Shown: piece after piece, positions 14,063 through 27,837 of the stretch | How the letters are laid out: the number at the start of each line of letters is the position of its first letter | Numbering within the stretch: position 1 is the first letter of the stretch | Assembly: GCA_013398955.1 (NCBI GenBank) | Contig: VWPU01003050.1 | Span: 62,001 to 126,000, forward strand | Reading direction: 5' to 3' | Source of the DNA: Callaeas wilsoni | Taxonomy: Eukaryota; Chordata; Aves; Passeriformes; Callaeidae | DNA: 64,000 bases | Made by a program: the position numbers and the translations under genes | Notes under the pieces: model-generated | The model's input: the letters and a program-made list of their open reading frames with translations, nothing else | Databases searched by the model: none | Told to the model about the DNA's origin: nothing

Positions 14063-16364
14063 CTCTGGAAACCATTCCATACCTTTGGTCATCTTCCTGC
14101 TTCCTTTGTATTTCTTCTATTTCTAAGTAAATCTTCTACCCCAAGTGACAATACCAGTGCTGTACAAGGTATTCAAGGTACAGCCAAACTCTAAATTTGT
14201 ACAGTGGCAAATATATGTTATCTGTTCTTTTCCCAGTATTTTCTAATATTAGATTTAGATTTTGACTTTATGATTGTTTGTTTTGTGTGGGTTTTCTGTG
14301 GGGTTTTTTTGACTCTTCCTAAACACTGAATCCAGAACTTAACGCCAAGATCTAACATAATGTCAAGATCTCCTCCTGATGAAATTATGAGCTCAGAACC
14401 TGTCATTTTTTAGTATATGTATCTTTATATGGTTCTCCCACTGAAGCTGTATCTTTTTCTCTATAAAAACCAACCTTCATTTACTATTTTGTTTCCCAGC
14501 CACTCCATCTGGTAAGAGCCTTCTGAAATTCTTTATAGTCAGCTCCTAGCGCTACTACCTTAATAACTTCCTAGCATGAGTAAACTTTGTTACTTTGCTG
14601 TTCATCCCCTTTTTGCAGGTCATTCATAAGTGTATACTAACATCCTAAGGTCTTACCCAGAACTCTGTGGAACTTCATTTATTCTTCTGCTTTGTTTCCT
14701 ATTTTTAATAAATAATTTTTTTGGAGAGTCTTTATCTGGGTTGTCAAATGCTTGGAAATGAACCAAGCTTTTGTTTTTTTTTCCTAACGAAGAACTAAAT
14801 TTTCCCTGTATATGGAAGAGTCTCCCTCAGGAGAAGGTAACCGCATTAGCTTACATTTAATACACAAGATTCTTACATAAACCTTTGTATTGGGTAGAAA
14901 ATAACAGTGAAAGCTATTTCTTAAGGAAGATCTAAGTAAAGATACAAACAAACATGCAGAATGTGTTCTCTTTGATCAGCCTCAAAGCTTAGATATATTT
15001 ACTTCTATATTAACAGCCTTATCACAGTGCTGCAGTACCATGTCTGCTGTCTTTGGAAGTTTCTCTAAGATTCTAAACCTTAAGTGGTGTACAGTCTGAA
15101 ATACCAGCTGGTACACCATTGCTTTGGTCACTCTTAAATGTCATGGAGGCTGACCAGATTTTTGTATCAGCATTTATTAGTTTCCCTCATCCTTCACTGA
15201 AGGATTTTACGCAATCTAACAAGGAGAAAAAAACCCCTTGAAAGGCAGCCACTGGATTTTTAGTACTGATCTGGAACGTTTTAAAAGAGGCTACATATTG
15301 AATATCCATTTGCATACCAGATGCACTTCTCATAGTTGCTTGTATTTATCTTGCACTGTCATCACCTCAAGTCAACTCCAGATCATTCCTTACATTCCTC
15401 ATATAGGAAAAAATCAAGAAATGTACATTCATTATTTCATTCGTTGTCTATGTATCTGTTCTTCACGGACAAAAACCCTGTAACTGCGGGCATTGTAGGA
15501 GGACAGGACATAGATAGTTCTTGCCTCCAAATGTAAGGTAGGACTGCACATAGATATCGACAAACACGAGCATCTGTAAGGCAGTAGAAACCTATATTTT
15601 TACATGTATAATACACACCCATTTCTGGAATAGGGTTACTTTCTTCTCGCTAAGCCAGAGCTCTGTCATTGTTGTAATTTATAAATGGAAGTTATTTAAG
15701 CAAAGTGAATATGAAACCAGAATTACTCTTTGTGTGTGTTTTCAGTAGAAATTCAAGCACTCTTGAAGTAACTTCCTGTGTAGTTTATGTGCCTTTTATA
15801 CACAAAAAATTAGGTTTCAGGGATCTTTCTGAATTTTAAAGTCTCTCTGACTGTTTTTATAAAGGCCTTACAGGCTTTTAAAGCCTCTTTCCTCTCTGTC
15901 ACATATGACCTCAGACTTTCTTTGTCTCACAAAACCAGATGTTGCTTTTTTTGTTCAAATGGAATAGAAGGAAATTTCTTAATTTACATTTCAAATGTAA
16001 AAAATACTATTAACTAAAGCATGCTGTTCTGTAATCCTTGCTCAGATAGTCAGGTTCCAATCAAATTCCTTCCTTAGTCCCAAATAAACATAAAAAATTT
16101 CTTTAAAGGGACGTGGTTGAAGTGGTCTGTAGTGTAAATAGGACCTACTGAAACATTTTCAGTCTGGGAGAATAGTTGCACTCTATAGTGCAACAACTGT
16201 TTAATCCATATGTCTGACTCACTCAAAAATCAAGAAAATGAACAAAAAGAAGGGAAAAAAACCTAATAGTAGACAAATGTCAAGAAAGAAAGGTTAAGAA
16301 GAAAAAGAAGATACCATTTTGGTGGAAAGGGTGAAGATTCTCCTCTTTTATTCCTGACAGCCAG

Positions 16365-16379
16365 AAAAAAAAAAAAAAA
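16365..16379. repeat. Poly(A) tract (A15)
   Basis: A run of 15 adenines in AT-rich intronic DNA. No retrotransposed sequence that I recognise lies immediately upstream, so it is treated as a simple repeat. Confidence 0.9.
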
Positions 16380-17304
16380 GACAATGCTGTTGCTTAGAGT
16401 TGGGATTTTGCAATGAATATAGATACACATTTTCAGAATTATATTAGAAGCAAACCTTTTCTTTTCAGCTACTTGAATTTCAAAATTGCCATGAGGACTG
16501 GCTCAGGCTCAGCTGAATGCATGTGCCTCATGGTCAGACTTGACAGAACATTGTAATAGAGATAGTTTCTGAGGAAGTCAGATCATTTTTTCCTTTGGAA
16601 CTTAATTTACCAACCAAAAGGAATAGAATTATTTTCCTAATAGCTATGTTAAGATCTAGACTTTCATTTTTTTAACCTTTGTTCACTCTCCCAAGACAGA
16701 AGTTTCCCTTTTCCTAACTTGCATCAGTCCTTGTGGAGGAAAGAAGAGGAATTTTACTTCTCAGAGAGGTCCTGCAGGAAAACTTTCATATGTATTTCAT
16801 ATATTCCTAGTTTACATTACCATTTGTGGAAACTCACTAATTAAAATGGGTAAGGAGCAAACTGCCTTTTTTTACCATGGAGTCTTTTAAACCGTTCTGG
16901 TGGGTGTTTCTTTTCTGACTAATGGGTCTTAGTTCCAAGCACCTTACTTTTTTTACTGGGGACAAGTGTGTGTACTGAATATTTGGAGTGTCCTGGAGCA
17001 TAAAAACCTAAACATTATCTTATTGTGTCATAAAGAAAGCTCCATTTCACCCAAGATCCTGTCCTGAACATTGACCAAAAGCAGTTGCCCAGGGCACAGG
17101 ATATGAACAATCTCATATACAGGGATCATATTAGAAGAGCCAAAGCTCTGCCAGAGTTGAAACTGCAAGGTATGTGTAGGGTAACAAGAGAGACTTCTGT
17201 AAGTGCATGGCTCGGAAAAGGAAAACAAAGAAACTGCGGGTCCCCTGCTCAGCGGCACAAGAGATTTAGTGACAAAGGACACGGAAAAGGCCTCAGTGCC
17301 TTCT

Positions 17305-17657
17305 TGGCATGGTTTAACCCCAGCTGGCAATTAAGCCTCACATGCTGCTCACTCACTGCCCCCAAGGTGGGATGGGGGAGAAAATTAGAAGAATAAAAGT
17401 GAGAAAACTTGGGAGTTGAAATAAAGATGGTAGCTATGCTTGCTGTGTCCCCTCCCAGCTCCTTGTGCACCTCCAGCCTGGCAGGGTAGTGTGAGAAGCA
17501 GAAAAGGCTGTGACTTTCTAAGCAGTGCCCAACGATAACTAATACATCCTGGAATTACCAACTCTTTTTCCGGCACAAATCCAAATCCAATCCAATCCAT
17601 AGCACTGTACTTGGTACTATGTAAAAAATTAACTCTATTCCAGCCAAAATCAGGCCA
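17305..17657 (-). mobile_element. Avian ERV solo LTR, minus orientation, internally shortened
   Basis: The plus strand begins TGGCATGGTTTAACCCCAGC and ends CAGCCAAAATCAGGCCA, which is the reverse complement of a very common avian LTR (start TGTCCTGGTTTCAGC..., end ...GGTTAAACCATGACA). On the minus strand it runs TG...CA. Flanks are CTTCT (17300-17304) and CTTTT (17658-17662), a 5-bp duplication with one mismatch, as expected for an old class III (ERVL-like) insertion. At about 353 bp it is shorter than typical copies, implying an internal deletion. No internal retroviral genes adjoin it. The copy at 37553-38010 belongs to the same broad family in the opposite orientation. Confidence 0.8.
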
Positions 17658-18519
17658 CTTTTTTGCAACTTTTTAAAAATTTTTTTTATTTGCTCCCAGG
17701 CCTCTTAAGTCCTTTGCCTGGCAGCACAGCCTGAGGAAATGGAGCATTATCTGCAGTAGAGGATAGACTAAAGAAGCACTGACGTGTACCAGACATATAG
17801 CAATCTATGGGACCAGACATGTTGCACCTAAGGGCAATGAGGGAGCCAGCTGATATCATTCTGAGGCTACTCTACATGTTTGAAATATTATGGTGATCAA
17901 GGGAGGTTATGTCTGAAAAAGAAAAGCTACATGCATGTCTTCTAGTGAGGCAAAAAGGAGGATCTGAGGAAACACAGGCTAGTAGTCATTTTTCGTATGC
18001 AAGTAATTTTATATGTTTGAATGTCCTTTTGCAGGTGCTATGTACATGATCAGAGGCTAAACAAATTCCTTTATTTTCATCTATATTTCTGTCTTAATAA
18101 TTTCTAACATTCAGTTTGACTTTTTGACCTCTGCTGAGCAGCTGGCAGCAATTATAGGCACTTAGGGGTTCTCTGATTAAACACAATAGTAGCCAGCAAT
18201 TACAGCCTGTTCTTACTCTCCCTGTAGGAAGTGAGCCTCTTCAGATTGCTCTTTTCTGAAATTTCATGGTCCTGTTTGAACTTTCTATGCAGCCATTTAT
18301 AGACTTTTAGCTCAATATTTCAGAAACACAGCTCTTCTCTATTGTGTTCAGAGTACATATTATTGCAGGCCATCGTAAAAGTTTAAAGTTCAGGGTAAAA
18401 AAAGTAACAGTACTGGTTTTAGGTCAAAATCAAAATTTAGTTCAAAAGTAATGAAATAGGTATGTCTGTGATCACAATAAAAAGAAATGTATGAGGCTGT
18501 AATGTTTTAATATGGCAAT

Positions 18520-19952
18520 CAGATGAAGTCCCAGGTGACTGGAAAGGGGGAAGCACTGTACCTACCTTTTAAAAGGGTAGAAAGGAGGACTGTGGCAACT
18601 GCTGACCTTGCAGTCTCATCTCAGATCTGTTCCTGGGAAAATCATGGAACAAAACCTTTTAGAAGCTACACTAAGGCACATGGAGGACAGGGAGGTGATT
18701 TGGGACAGCCAGCTCAGCTGCACCAAGGGCAAGTCCTGCCTGACCAACCCAGCGGCCTTCTCTGATGGAGTGACTACATCAGGGGACAATGGAAGGGCTA
18801 CAGATGGCATTTATCTGGACTTCTGTAAAGTGCACAACCTCTTTCTCTCTAAATTGGAGAGAGATGGATTTGATGAGTGGAATGTTAGATGAGAAATTGG
18901 CTGAATGGTCACATTCAGAGGGTCGTGGTCAATGGCTCAGGGTCCAGATGGAAAGCAGTGAAAAGTGTTGTGCACAGTAGTGGGCAAATACACAGGTCTT
19001 GTGTCCAGCAGAGAATAATATCTTCATCTATTAGATAAACAGTTGGGTCAAGTGAACTTTCAGCAAATTTGCTGATGACACGAAGCTTAGTGGTGCACTT
19101 GACACACCTGAAGGACTGGATGTCATCCAGAGGGACCTGGGCAAGCTCAAGAAACAAGCCCATGGGAATCTCATGTGGTTCAACAAGACCAAGCACAAGG
19201 TGCTGCACCTGGGTCAGGGCAACCCCCAGTATCAACACAGGCTGGGGATGAACAAATCAGAGCAGCCCTGCCAAGATGGACTTGGGGGTGCTGGTGGATG
19301 AGAGGCTGGACACGAGCCAGCAATGTGCACTCAGAGCCCAGAGAGCCAGTTGTGTCCTGGGCTGCATCCAAAGCAGCGTGGGCAGCAGGGTGAGGGAGGG
19401 GATTCTGCCTCTCTCCCCTGGTCAGGTGAGACCCCACCTGGAGTACTGCATCCAGCTCTGGACTTCTAAGCACAGGAAAGATGTGGACCTGCTGGTGCAG
19501 GCTCAGTGGAGGGCCACAAAGATGATCGGAGAGCTGGAACACCTCTCTATGAGGAAAAGTTGAGAAAGCTGGGCTTTTTCAGCCTGCAGAAGAGAAGGCT
19601 CCGGAGAGACTTTATTGCAGCCTTCCAGTACTTAAGAGGGCTCCTAAAAAAGTTGGAGACACACTTTTTAGTAGGGTCTGTTGCAATAAGGCAGTTTTAT
19701 GATTTTAAACTAAAAGATGGTTGATTCAGACTAGATATAAAGAAGACATTTTTACAATGAACATGGTGAAACCTAGGCACAGATTGCTCATAAAAGTGGC
19801 AGATAAATCATTCCTGGAAGCATTCAAGGTCAGACTGGATGGTACTCTGACCCACCTGATCTAGATGAAGATGTCCCTGCTCTTTGAAGAGGTGGTTGGA
19901 CTAGATGATCTTCAAAGGTACATTCCAGCCCAAACTATTGTATGATTCTATG
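18520..19952 (+). repeat. CR1 LINE, 3' half with reverse-transcriptase domain and 3' terminus
   Basis: The longest retrotransposon copy in the window, about 1.4 kb. It opens with the CR1 '[20 protein letters not shown]'-like segment, passes '[10 protein letters not shown]' near 18810 (the CR1 YLDFSKAFD motif, degraded), and has an intact FADDTKL-type reverse-transcriptase motif near 19072. It continues through 'VLVDERLDTSQQCALRAQRA' near 19285 and 'RPHLEYCIQLW' near 19430. It ends with the typical CR1 3' terminus around 19890-19952 (GGTTGGACTAGATGATCTTC, then TATGATTCTATG). Stops and frameshifts break it into several short frames, so it is inactive. It lies in TSHR intron 1, antisense to the gene. 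Confidence 0.93.
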
Positions 19953-22309
19953 CTAAATTATAGTATTAGGTTTCATTTCAATTACCTTTACTTCAGCCTC
20001 TATATTTACGTATCTACTTGTGAGAAAAAAAAAAGCTCAAGCTTCTTGTGTTGTGTGATTCAACCGTTCTTCATAAAGAGTACCACTTAAAATGCCTGTT
20101 TCTTCAGATTCAGACAGATCACACTCACTGACCGGAGTTCAAGAGAGAACTAATATTCTTTTAGTATGTGTCAGCAGCTCATTACCTACATTTAGGCTTA
20201 AATTGTAATGTTTACTGTAGTTGCTCTCATTGTTTCAACCTGAGTCCATAGCATTGCACTTTGCAAAATCCTGAGTATTGTTTCCTATTGACTTGGGTAA
20301 GATATGAGGGCACTAGCTGGATTGCACAATCTTGAATAGAAGAGAAGCTGTTGACATAAAATGGCCTTTTGCTGATTGGTCACTTCTAATTTTTGAATAA
20401 AACAAGCTACTTTTTCTACTCTCTAAATTTTGGCTACCACATAGTAGTTGCCTAAGTGTGGTTAACAAGCTACAACACTATTAGCAGCTTCATAATATAT
20501 ATTATTAATTTTTTTGAGACTCTTTAATGTGTATTCTGTCAACATAAGCATATATAAGGGCTGAGTCCAGCAGAACACAAAAGCATGTTTAAAGTTAAGT
20601 TTTGAGGAACTGAGATTGTATCTCATTTTTCTTATTCCTGTTTTGGAAGATTAGCATTGCACAGTAGTCTCTCTGAACTGCATGTGGGAAGGTTCAGCCA
20701 CACTTGGTGATGAAGGCAGATCATTTAGACATTTTTAAAACACTTCCTGAGACACTCCAGTTTTCAAAATATTATCACCTTTTATAGACTGTTTTGACAT
20801 TGTGTAAACCCAAGTTAAGGAAAACATCAAACATTTATTGATTTTGCAAATATATAAACAGTCTGTATGAGTCAGATACATGAAAAGTTGCCCTCCTAAC
20901 TGATATTAGCTATTTGCAAAAAAATCTGTAAATTATTCCTTAGTAGTCACATGGATTTTTTTTTCTTTTTTTTTGTAAAATTGAAGCTTTTTCTTTCCTT
21001 TCACAGATCTATCAATAAGCTCTCTTTCCCAATTCAAGAGAAGGCTGTTGTGTACTTCTGAAGTGTAATGGGTTGGAAATTTTATGTCAAAAGAAAACAC
21101 TGTAATGAAAACTGACTACAGTAGCAATTCAAGATTCAGTGTAGTGTAACACTTACAAAAACAGTCTGTTAAACCACTGCTGAAATCAACTCCAAAAATA
21201 AGAGTTTTTTATCTCTGCTATAAACTACTCTTTTGCTACTATGATGATCAAAACTCATCATCTTCTCAAACACGGAAATGACACAAATGAATGTCTACTG
21301 CCTGATCACCAGTGTCTTCTGTAAAAATGTGTGATATTCTCATTAAGGTTAATCTCTTCACAGCATTTACAAAAGAACTACTTGCAGTCCTTCTGCTTTC
21401 TGTTGCGCAAGCTATGTGTGTAGTTAAAAAATGCTGAAGTAATGCTTATTTCTACTAGGAATGGCAATGGCTTTTTGGTTTGTGCTTGTACAGTTCCCAG
21501 CACTTGATGGGTTTCTGTGGCACGACAACAGGAAATTTAAATGTTCCAAACGTACAAGAAATGCCACTGATACAACGACTGATAAGGAATGAAAAAAAAT
21601 ACTGTATTCAATGTTCACAAGATATTATTTTGGTCTTTAGTAGTTTCTCTGTTCCCTTAGTCCCTCAATCCTGCTCTTCATCTGCTCACTTTGAGTCGGC
21701 CTATGTATGTACAGTAAAACAGTGCACAGTCTGTAAATTACTTCAGGAGCCCTTAGAACAGTGCTTTCCATTGGGATTATAAATAAATCCTGTCAATTTA
21801 ACATTTCACTTTAACTGAGATGATAACACATACTAATTTTTTGACCTAGTGTATTGGACCTACTGTATGTCAAATGCAGAACTGTTGTACGTTAACTGCA
21901 GGATTATAGAAGCAATACCATGCCTTTCTAAGCAAAATATGTAGGTAAATATAATAACAAGCATCAGAATTCACAAGAAAGTATAGTTTTATGTAAAATA
22001 TAGTATTTAAGAAACATTTTATGTTGCAGCCATGTACATAGAATTAATTAAATCATTACCAGAAACACATCTGATAAAATGATTTCATGGATTTGGTAAG
22101 TATAATGGTGTTTGGGAAAAAAAAAGATTATCTATTTTAAGAAGGTTCAAATCTGATTTTGTCTTCAGAAATAGTCAAATACTTTTACAAATGAAAATAG
22201 CTCAATATTTTTTAGAAAATGAATTAATTGCAACTAAAACATTATTTCAAACTGTGTAGCCATTCTATATTACCTACAGAATATACAGAATATACAGTTC
22301 TTTGACTTC

Positions 22310-22720
22310 CAGGCAGCTTACCAGCCACTCTTCCCTCAGCCTGAATGGACTTTTTGTGACCCATGTCCAAATCTCTCTGTAGAGCCTTCCTACTCTTCAG
22401 CAGATCAACGTTCCCACCCAGCCTGGTGCTGACTGCAAACCTGCTGAGAGTGCACTCGATTCCCTTGTTCAGATCATCAATAAAGATATTAAGCAGGACT
22501 GGCCCTACACTGAACTCTGGGGAACATCACTTGCAACCAGCTGCCAGCTGGATGTAACTCCGTTCACCACCACTCTCTGGGCCTGACCATCCCATCATTT
22601 GAGCATCACTGACCCAGCAAACACTACACCCCATCTGATCAGATTGATTCCTTCCTGTTTTTCAGTCTTTCCAAGAAGACAGACCAACAAGGCAAGGTAT
22701 TCCCTCAATTAGTTCCCAAG
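22310..22720 (-). repeat. CR1 LINE internal fragment, antisense
   Basis: The plus strand carries the reverse complement of the CR1 reverse-transcriptase region: a segment like 'GCAAACCTGCTGAGAGTGCA' followed by 'TCAATAAAGATATTAAGCAG', which in CR1 antisense encodes the 'ND..VDN' turn upstream of the FADDTKL motif. It continues through the 'ACTGAACTCTGGGGAACATC' segment. Both ends are truncated and no CR1 3' terminus is present. Boundaries are approximate. Confidence 0.8.
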
Positions 22721-23979
22721 GTATTCCCTAAAGCATTTTTAAGACGAATTATGCTACGCTCTTGACCTTCCATTCCTTTGCCACCATAGCTGAATTAAAC
22801 AGTAAGTTACATACTACACTAGGCAATGCAGCAATTTTTTGCCTTTGGAACTAACGCAAGTATTATCTGACTCGGGGAATTTAAATCTACTCAATTTTTC
22901 AGTTTGTTTCAAACAAAATTCATACTGTCACTGTAATTTGATAGAATTGTTTCAGGCTTACCATTTGATATGTTTTAAAGACTATACTGAGATTTTATGA
23001 TATTACAACCTTCTCTTAAAAATATTTTTTATTGGATTATTTCATGTTTCCAAAGATTTCCTTTTCTGGGCATGACTTCCATTTTCTGAAGGATACCCTA
23101 ATAGCTTTTTTCTATTGTCTAACCATGTTAGTGTTTTTCATGTTCTTTTAGACTTCCAGCACTTCAGAATTAAAATAGGGATAATAATTATGTGCTTCTG
23201 TTGCAGGGTTGTTTATGAAGATGCATTTATGAGGCTCCATACTTAATTCTGAAGTAACGAAGTCTATAAAAAGATAACTTTGAATTACTTGATATTATAA
23301 TATCTCTGAATTTCAGACAATTCCTAAGACTTAAGTTTGGGGGAAATATTTTAAATCAGTGTAATTTATTTTTATGTAAATTAGAGACATCATCACTTTC
23401 AGTACTACTTACAGCTTCTGTGAACCAACATGCTCTAAATTACTCATTAAGCAAATTAAAAATGTGGATGCTGGTGATGCAGTTATTACAGGTAAAACTG
23501 TCCCTACATGTTTTGTTCTCCAGTTCAAAAAAACATTTTTATCAGTAAGTATTTATGAGTATTTGACATATCATTGCTACTTCTAAATATCATATTGTAA
23601 ATGTGTAAATGCTAACAATAGCATGGAGAACTAAACAGACCAGCTGATTTGCTACATCTTAGCCTTGTATCCACATGTTCGCCCCTGCCAACATAGTAAA
23701 CATGACACATGTTGGGGTTCCTTACCCCTGAAGGCTGAGCTACCTTGCATTAATCAAAAGGCAATATTCCACCTGTGGTCAATATACTGGAGCAAATGCA
23801 GAACTGTAGCTTAATACCTAATGTAAAGAGCATATTCTTGAAGACTGTACTGGTTTTGTGTCTATTTATATACCAGTTCCACTGTCCTTGCCTAACATTC
23901 TCTTGTTCAATTTCAATCAAATTTGATTATGTTGATGTGAAAATAGCACTTGGGTACAGGATAGAAACCTTATTAACAT

Positions 23980-24008
23980 GGGAAGGGAAGGGAAGGGAAG
24001 GGAAGGGA
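23980..24008 (+). repeat. (GGGAA)n microsatellite
   Basis: Five complete GGGAA units plus GGGA, 29 bp, with no interruptions. It lies in TSHR intron 1. Uninterrupted pentanucleotide runs of this kind are usually length-polymorphic. Confidence 0.95.
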
Positions 24009-27000
24009 GAGATTAAGTTATTTTAGTAAGTGAATGCAGGAGATGTAATGCACACTGAATAAGAAGCAAAACTTTATTAGTTTTATTGCCAAAAGAAAAA
24101 TAATTAAAAGCAACTAGAAATAGATTTATAAAATTAAAAGCATTGAGAAGTGCATTGAGGTGATGCTGGGATGGTGATACCATCTGCATATGTCATCATA
24201 ATGATGCCAAGAAACATATGACAATAATTCAATCATTACAATGCAATTATATCTTTGGAAAAATGTTCAGTGGGGTTTTGGTGATCTGTATGTGTAAGTA
24301 AATCTTTGGAGTCATTAACATCCACTTCCTAGTGGAACTGCTTGCACTGAAAGGCCAGGATCTCCTCTGCCATATTCCACCAAACACAGAGGAGGGTACA
24401 GCACCAACTGTTGCTCTGCTCCAGCACTTTGCTGGTCAAAGAGAAAAGCACTGCCAGCCAAGGGGCTGGGACAGTGATCTCCTCAGTACCATGCATGTAG
24501 TGCCACTGTCATAGCATGGGGGACTGGAGTCAAGGACAGGCAAAGGTAGAAGCAAAGGAGGACCAGGCAGGGGTGAAATAGCAACAGACCAAGTCAGGGT
24601 GTCAGCTGTTCAGAGAGGGGCATAAAAATATTGTAGATGCAACAAAATTATTGATAAATAATTTCATCTTTTTAGTACTGAATTTGCATACCATTTGGAT
24701 CTGCTTCCCTGTCGAAGTACGGGATGTGTAGATCATATAAGGATTATATAGTCCTTAACTTCAGGCAACAAGACAAGTATTACCTATAATATGCAAAACT
24801 TTTTTCTTTCTACTTCTTTTGTTCATTTCTCAGAAAAGGAACTAAAAAAAGAAAATCTTATACTGAAAAAAGGACATCTTCAAGATCTGTGAATTCAGGC
24901 ATTTTGGATAAGCACCTGCATTAACTATATTTGGATAAATAACAGTTTAAAATAAACACACTTTTCTGGCTTAAGCTCATGTCACTTTTCTTCTAAAAGA
25001 GTTAGAAATAAACATTTATTGGAATTTCTTATAAGCATTTTTTAAAAAAAGATTTGCTCCATTCTCTTAAAGTAGGGTAGAGAAATGAGAACACTCCTGA
25101 TTGAATAATCAGAATGAAACTTTAATTGGAGTTTCAAGATCCTGTGCACTGAAAAGAGCTCATCATCTCCAAAAACTGGCAAAGTGTTCCTAGACTGACC
25201 AGTCTCTTAGTCCTACAAACCCTACAAAACTGAATAGCCACACAAAAGAGTTTTTAAATTGGCGATCTTGAGGTTCACACGTTACCACTAAGAAGCAGAA
25301 TTACTTTGCCTAAGTAATAAAGCTGTTGGCTTTGGGGAACATTGTAGAGGGTTTCAACATAAAATGTGCAGATATGTACAGCTACATATTTCACCTCAAA
25401 GAAGTGTTCATTTGTTCTTAAGAAGTTAAGAGAAACTTCAATTATTTTGGAATCTTTTGTCTTGGATTCAAAACTGTTCCCTATTGTACAGCAAAAGGAT
25501 GAAAACATGACAGAATCAGGGGCGTACTCTTTACAATCTCTCACGAAAACTCTGTGTGTTATTTTAACTGCCACGTGCAAATAAACCAGTCTGGAGCATC
25601 TGAAAGCACTCTGAACAAAAAACACATATAACTGTTATGACTCCCATTTAACATATGGAGGGAAAGAAATATTAAGACATTTGCAGAGAGCAAGGGACTA
25701 CAGAATTGGGTACAGTCCACCAGACTTCAGCAATTCAAATAAGAGAACAGAAGGAAAATAAACACACTTTATCCAGACAGAAAACTTCAAACTGAAGTAA
25801 AAAAAAAGTGGGGTTTTTTGTGGTTGATTGGGTTGTGTTCCATTTGTTTATTTGAGGGGTGTGTATGTGTGTGAAAAGAGCTCTGTTTTCCTTATTTTCT
25901 CAAATAATTCTTCCATTTGCTTTCAAATAAAAGACTATGCACCGCATGTTCTACGGCTTCTGCCATACACTATAAAATCACAATTGTCATTACCTGCAAT
26001 ATTTTCTTGATATGGTAGGGAGCAGATGTCTTGAGAAGTTTGCAATGGTCACTCTAGTTGGTGCACATGATTAAATTTCACCCAAAATAAACAGAAAAAT
26101 ATTACTCAGTTGTTTTTGTTAATGACTTTTCCCATGGAAGTAAGATCTTCACTGGGTGCTTTTGTCTTTTCAAAACAATGGCCTATTATTTAGAGCCCCC
26201 ATGACTATAGGTGTTTAAAACACTAGAATTCCAGAGGCCAAAGGGTTTTATTTGTGGAGCTGTATGTAAAGAGGTACTTCTCAGTCATCAAACCAGAATA
26301 TTTCAAGGAAAGTATCAAATTTCATTATGTGATCTCATTAATAGTTTCTCTTTTAAATGCCTGTACAAAGGCATTTTCTCCTATAAACTGAAACTGCTCT
26401 ATTTCTATATTTTCTAACTCGTCATCGTAGATTTCAAAGAACATACTGCTCGGTGCATGTAGCAACATTACTGCAATTTCAACCTAAATAAACTGCCTAT
26501 ATGAAAGTATAATAACAAAAACCTTGTATAATTTAAAATCTTATTAACTGAAATACTGCAGTCTAACCATCCAAAAAATTAAAGGCAAGCAAAAACAATG
26601 GAAATAATATAATTAATTTTTTTCTTTCTTTCTAGGCAAATTATCAATTTAAGCTTTTACTTTCAGTAAAAGTTAAAAAATATGAGAGGCGCTCAAAAGT
26701 TCAAATAATTTAATGGTTCTTATTTATATAAAGTCCTGAGAATCATTATCAAGATATAAACCAATCAATCTGTTGCTGTTTTACCTTGCAATTAAATCAA
26801 CCGAGTTTGAGTCCATTTACTTTACTAGAAAGTAATCTATATTTACAAATGAACCTTCCCATAGAGACTAGAAAACTTTTGCACCTCAAGAAACAAAGTA
26901 AAAGCCAGGAGTGATTAACCTGCTCAGTTTTAGCTGACAGGTGCCATTTCAGTCTCACTACAGTATTTAACTGACAGATATGACACAAGATGCTCATCTG

Positions 27001-27667
27001 GATTGGCAGCAGGAGTCCAGACAAGATCTTCTACTGTGCCTGTAATGTATCAAACACTTAGGCTGAGGTACCTGAATTACTCTATCACTTTGGCAAGCTC
27101 TAAATCTGCTGCTTTATCCCGTACACCACTTTCATCTGAAGTACTCTGTCTCCCAGACAGTATACTTGGATTCTCAATTCCCATGGATTTTTTTTTCCCC
27201 CCCAGCTTTGACAAAGAAGCTGAAAATGCACAGAGGATTTCGTGGAACTCTTTGCGAGGTGACATATCCAATTCCTATTAGTTTTTAATCACAAAATTGT
27301 GTTTGATCTACCTTTCCTTCCCCTCATCCCCTAAGCACGTGCCATACAGAATCCAGCCTCCTACTCATTTTGCCCACAAACGGCCCAGTTACTTATTTTC
27401 CCATATTTTACACAGAACTCTTAAGATCCAAGGAACGACCATCTCTTCACAGCTCTTTAAGGTTTGAGAGTCCCTTTTCCTACCTCCTCCTGCCCACATG
27501 CAGTCTGCACACTGCCGTTCCCGCTATCCTGTACAGCCCAGGTAATCTGCTGCACTTGTCCCCTCTCGCCACTTCCTCATCTCATAGGACATTAACTCAG
27601 AGCATCTCCTGCCTGCAAAGCATGAATACTCACAACTGGCTTCCCTCAACCATCCCAATGTACTCAC

Positions 27668-27837
27668 AGGGTCTGGGTGTCCTCCGGAAGGCTGGGAATG
27701 AAGTAAATGTCCCTGCAAGTGATCTTGTAGTCCTCCCAGTCAGAGCACTCGCAGAAGGCTGAAGGACACCTCTTTGTGCCCTGGCTGCACAGCACCAGCA
27801 CCAGCAGCAACTGGAAGGTTACTGTGAGGCACAGCAT
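27668..27837 (-). CDS. TSHR: Thyrotropin (TSH) receptor, coding exon 1
   Basis: This exon encodes the N-terminus of the thyroid-stimulating-hormone receptor, a glycoprotein-hormone G-protein-coupled receptor of the plasma membrane. ATG is at 27837-27835 with A at -3. I chose it because it directly precedes a hydrophobic signal peptide (about residues 1-20, Leu/Val-rich). Next come four cysteines at residues 24, 29, 31 and 41, the same positions as in human TSHR exon 1, and the motif IPSLPEDTQTL, which opens the leucine-rich-repeat domain. The exon is 170 nt (56 codons plus two bases), also matching human. It ends CCT|GTGAGTA, a near-consensus donor at 27667. An in-frame upstream ATG (27954) exists, but its extension is Ser/Arg/Gly-rich and not receptor-like, so I do not use it. 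The remaining exons lie beyond position 1. Confidence 0.93.

Larger units (their letters stand above)
1..27667 (-). other. TSHR: TSHR intron 1 (5' part, continues beyond position 1)
   Basis: This stretch lies downstream, on the minus strand, of TSHR coding exon 1, starting at its GT splice donor (27667-27666). I found no further leucine-rich-repeat exon in minus-strand reading, though such exons are only about 70-80 bp and a diverged one could escape the eye. The sequence is AT-rich with many short A and T runs. Recognisable islands are the solo LTR at 9264-9535, CR1 fragments at about 13685-14062, 18520-19952 and 22310-22720, and a second LTR at 17305-17657. GC-richer blocks at about 1290-1500, 7990-8510 and 10210-10690 are unassigned. 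In the remaining gaps (1-7989, 8511-9257, 10870-13684, 14063-17304, 19953-22309 and 22721-27667) I see nothing that I can support as a gene. Confidence 0.75.

Noticed and set aside
18523..19724. Series of short plus-strand frames that look coding
   Set aside because: They are pieces of a frameshifted CR1 reverse-transcriptase region, not host genes.
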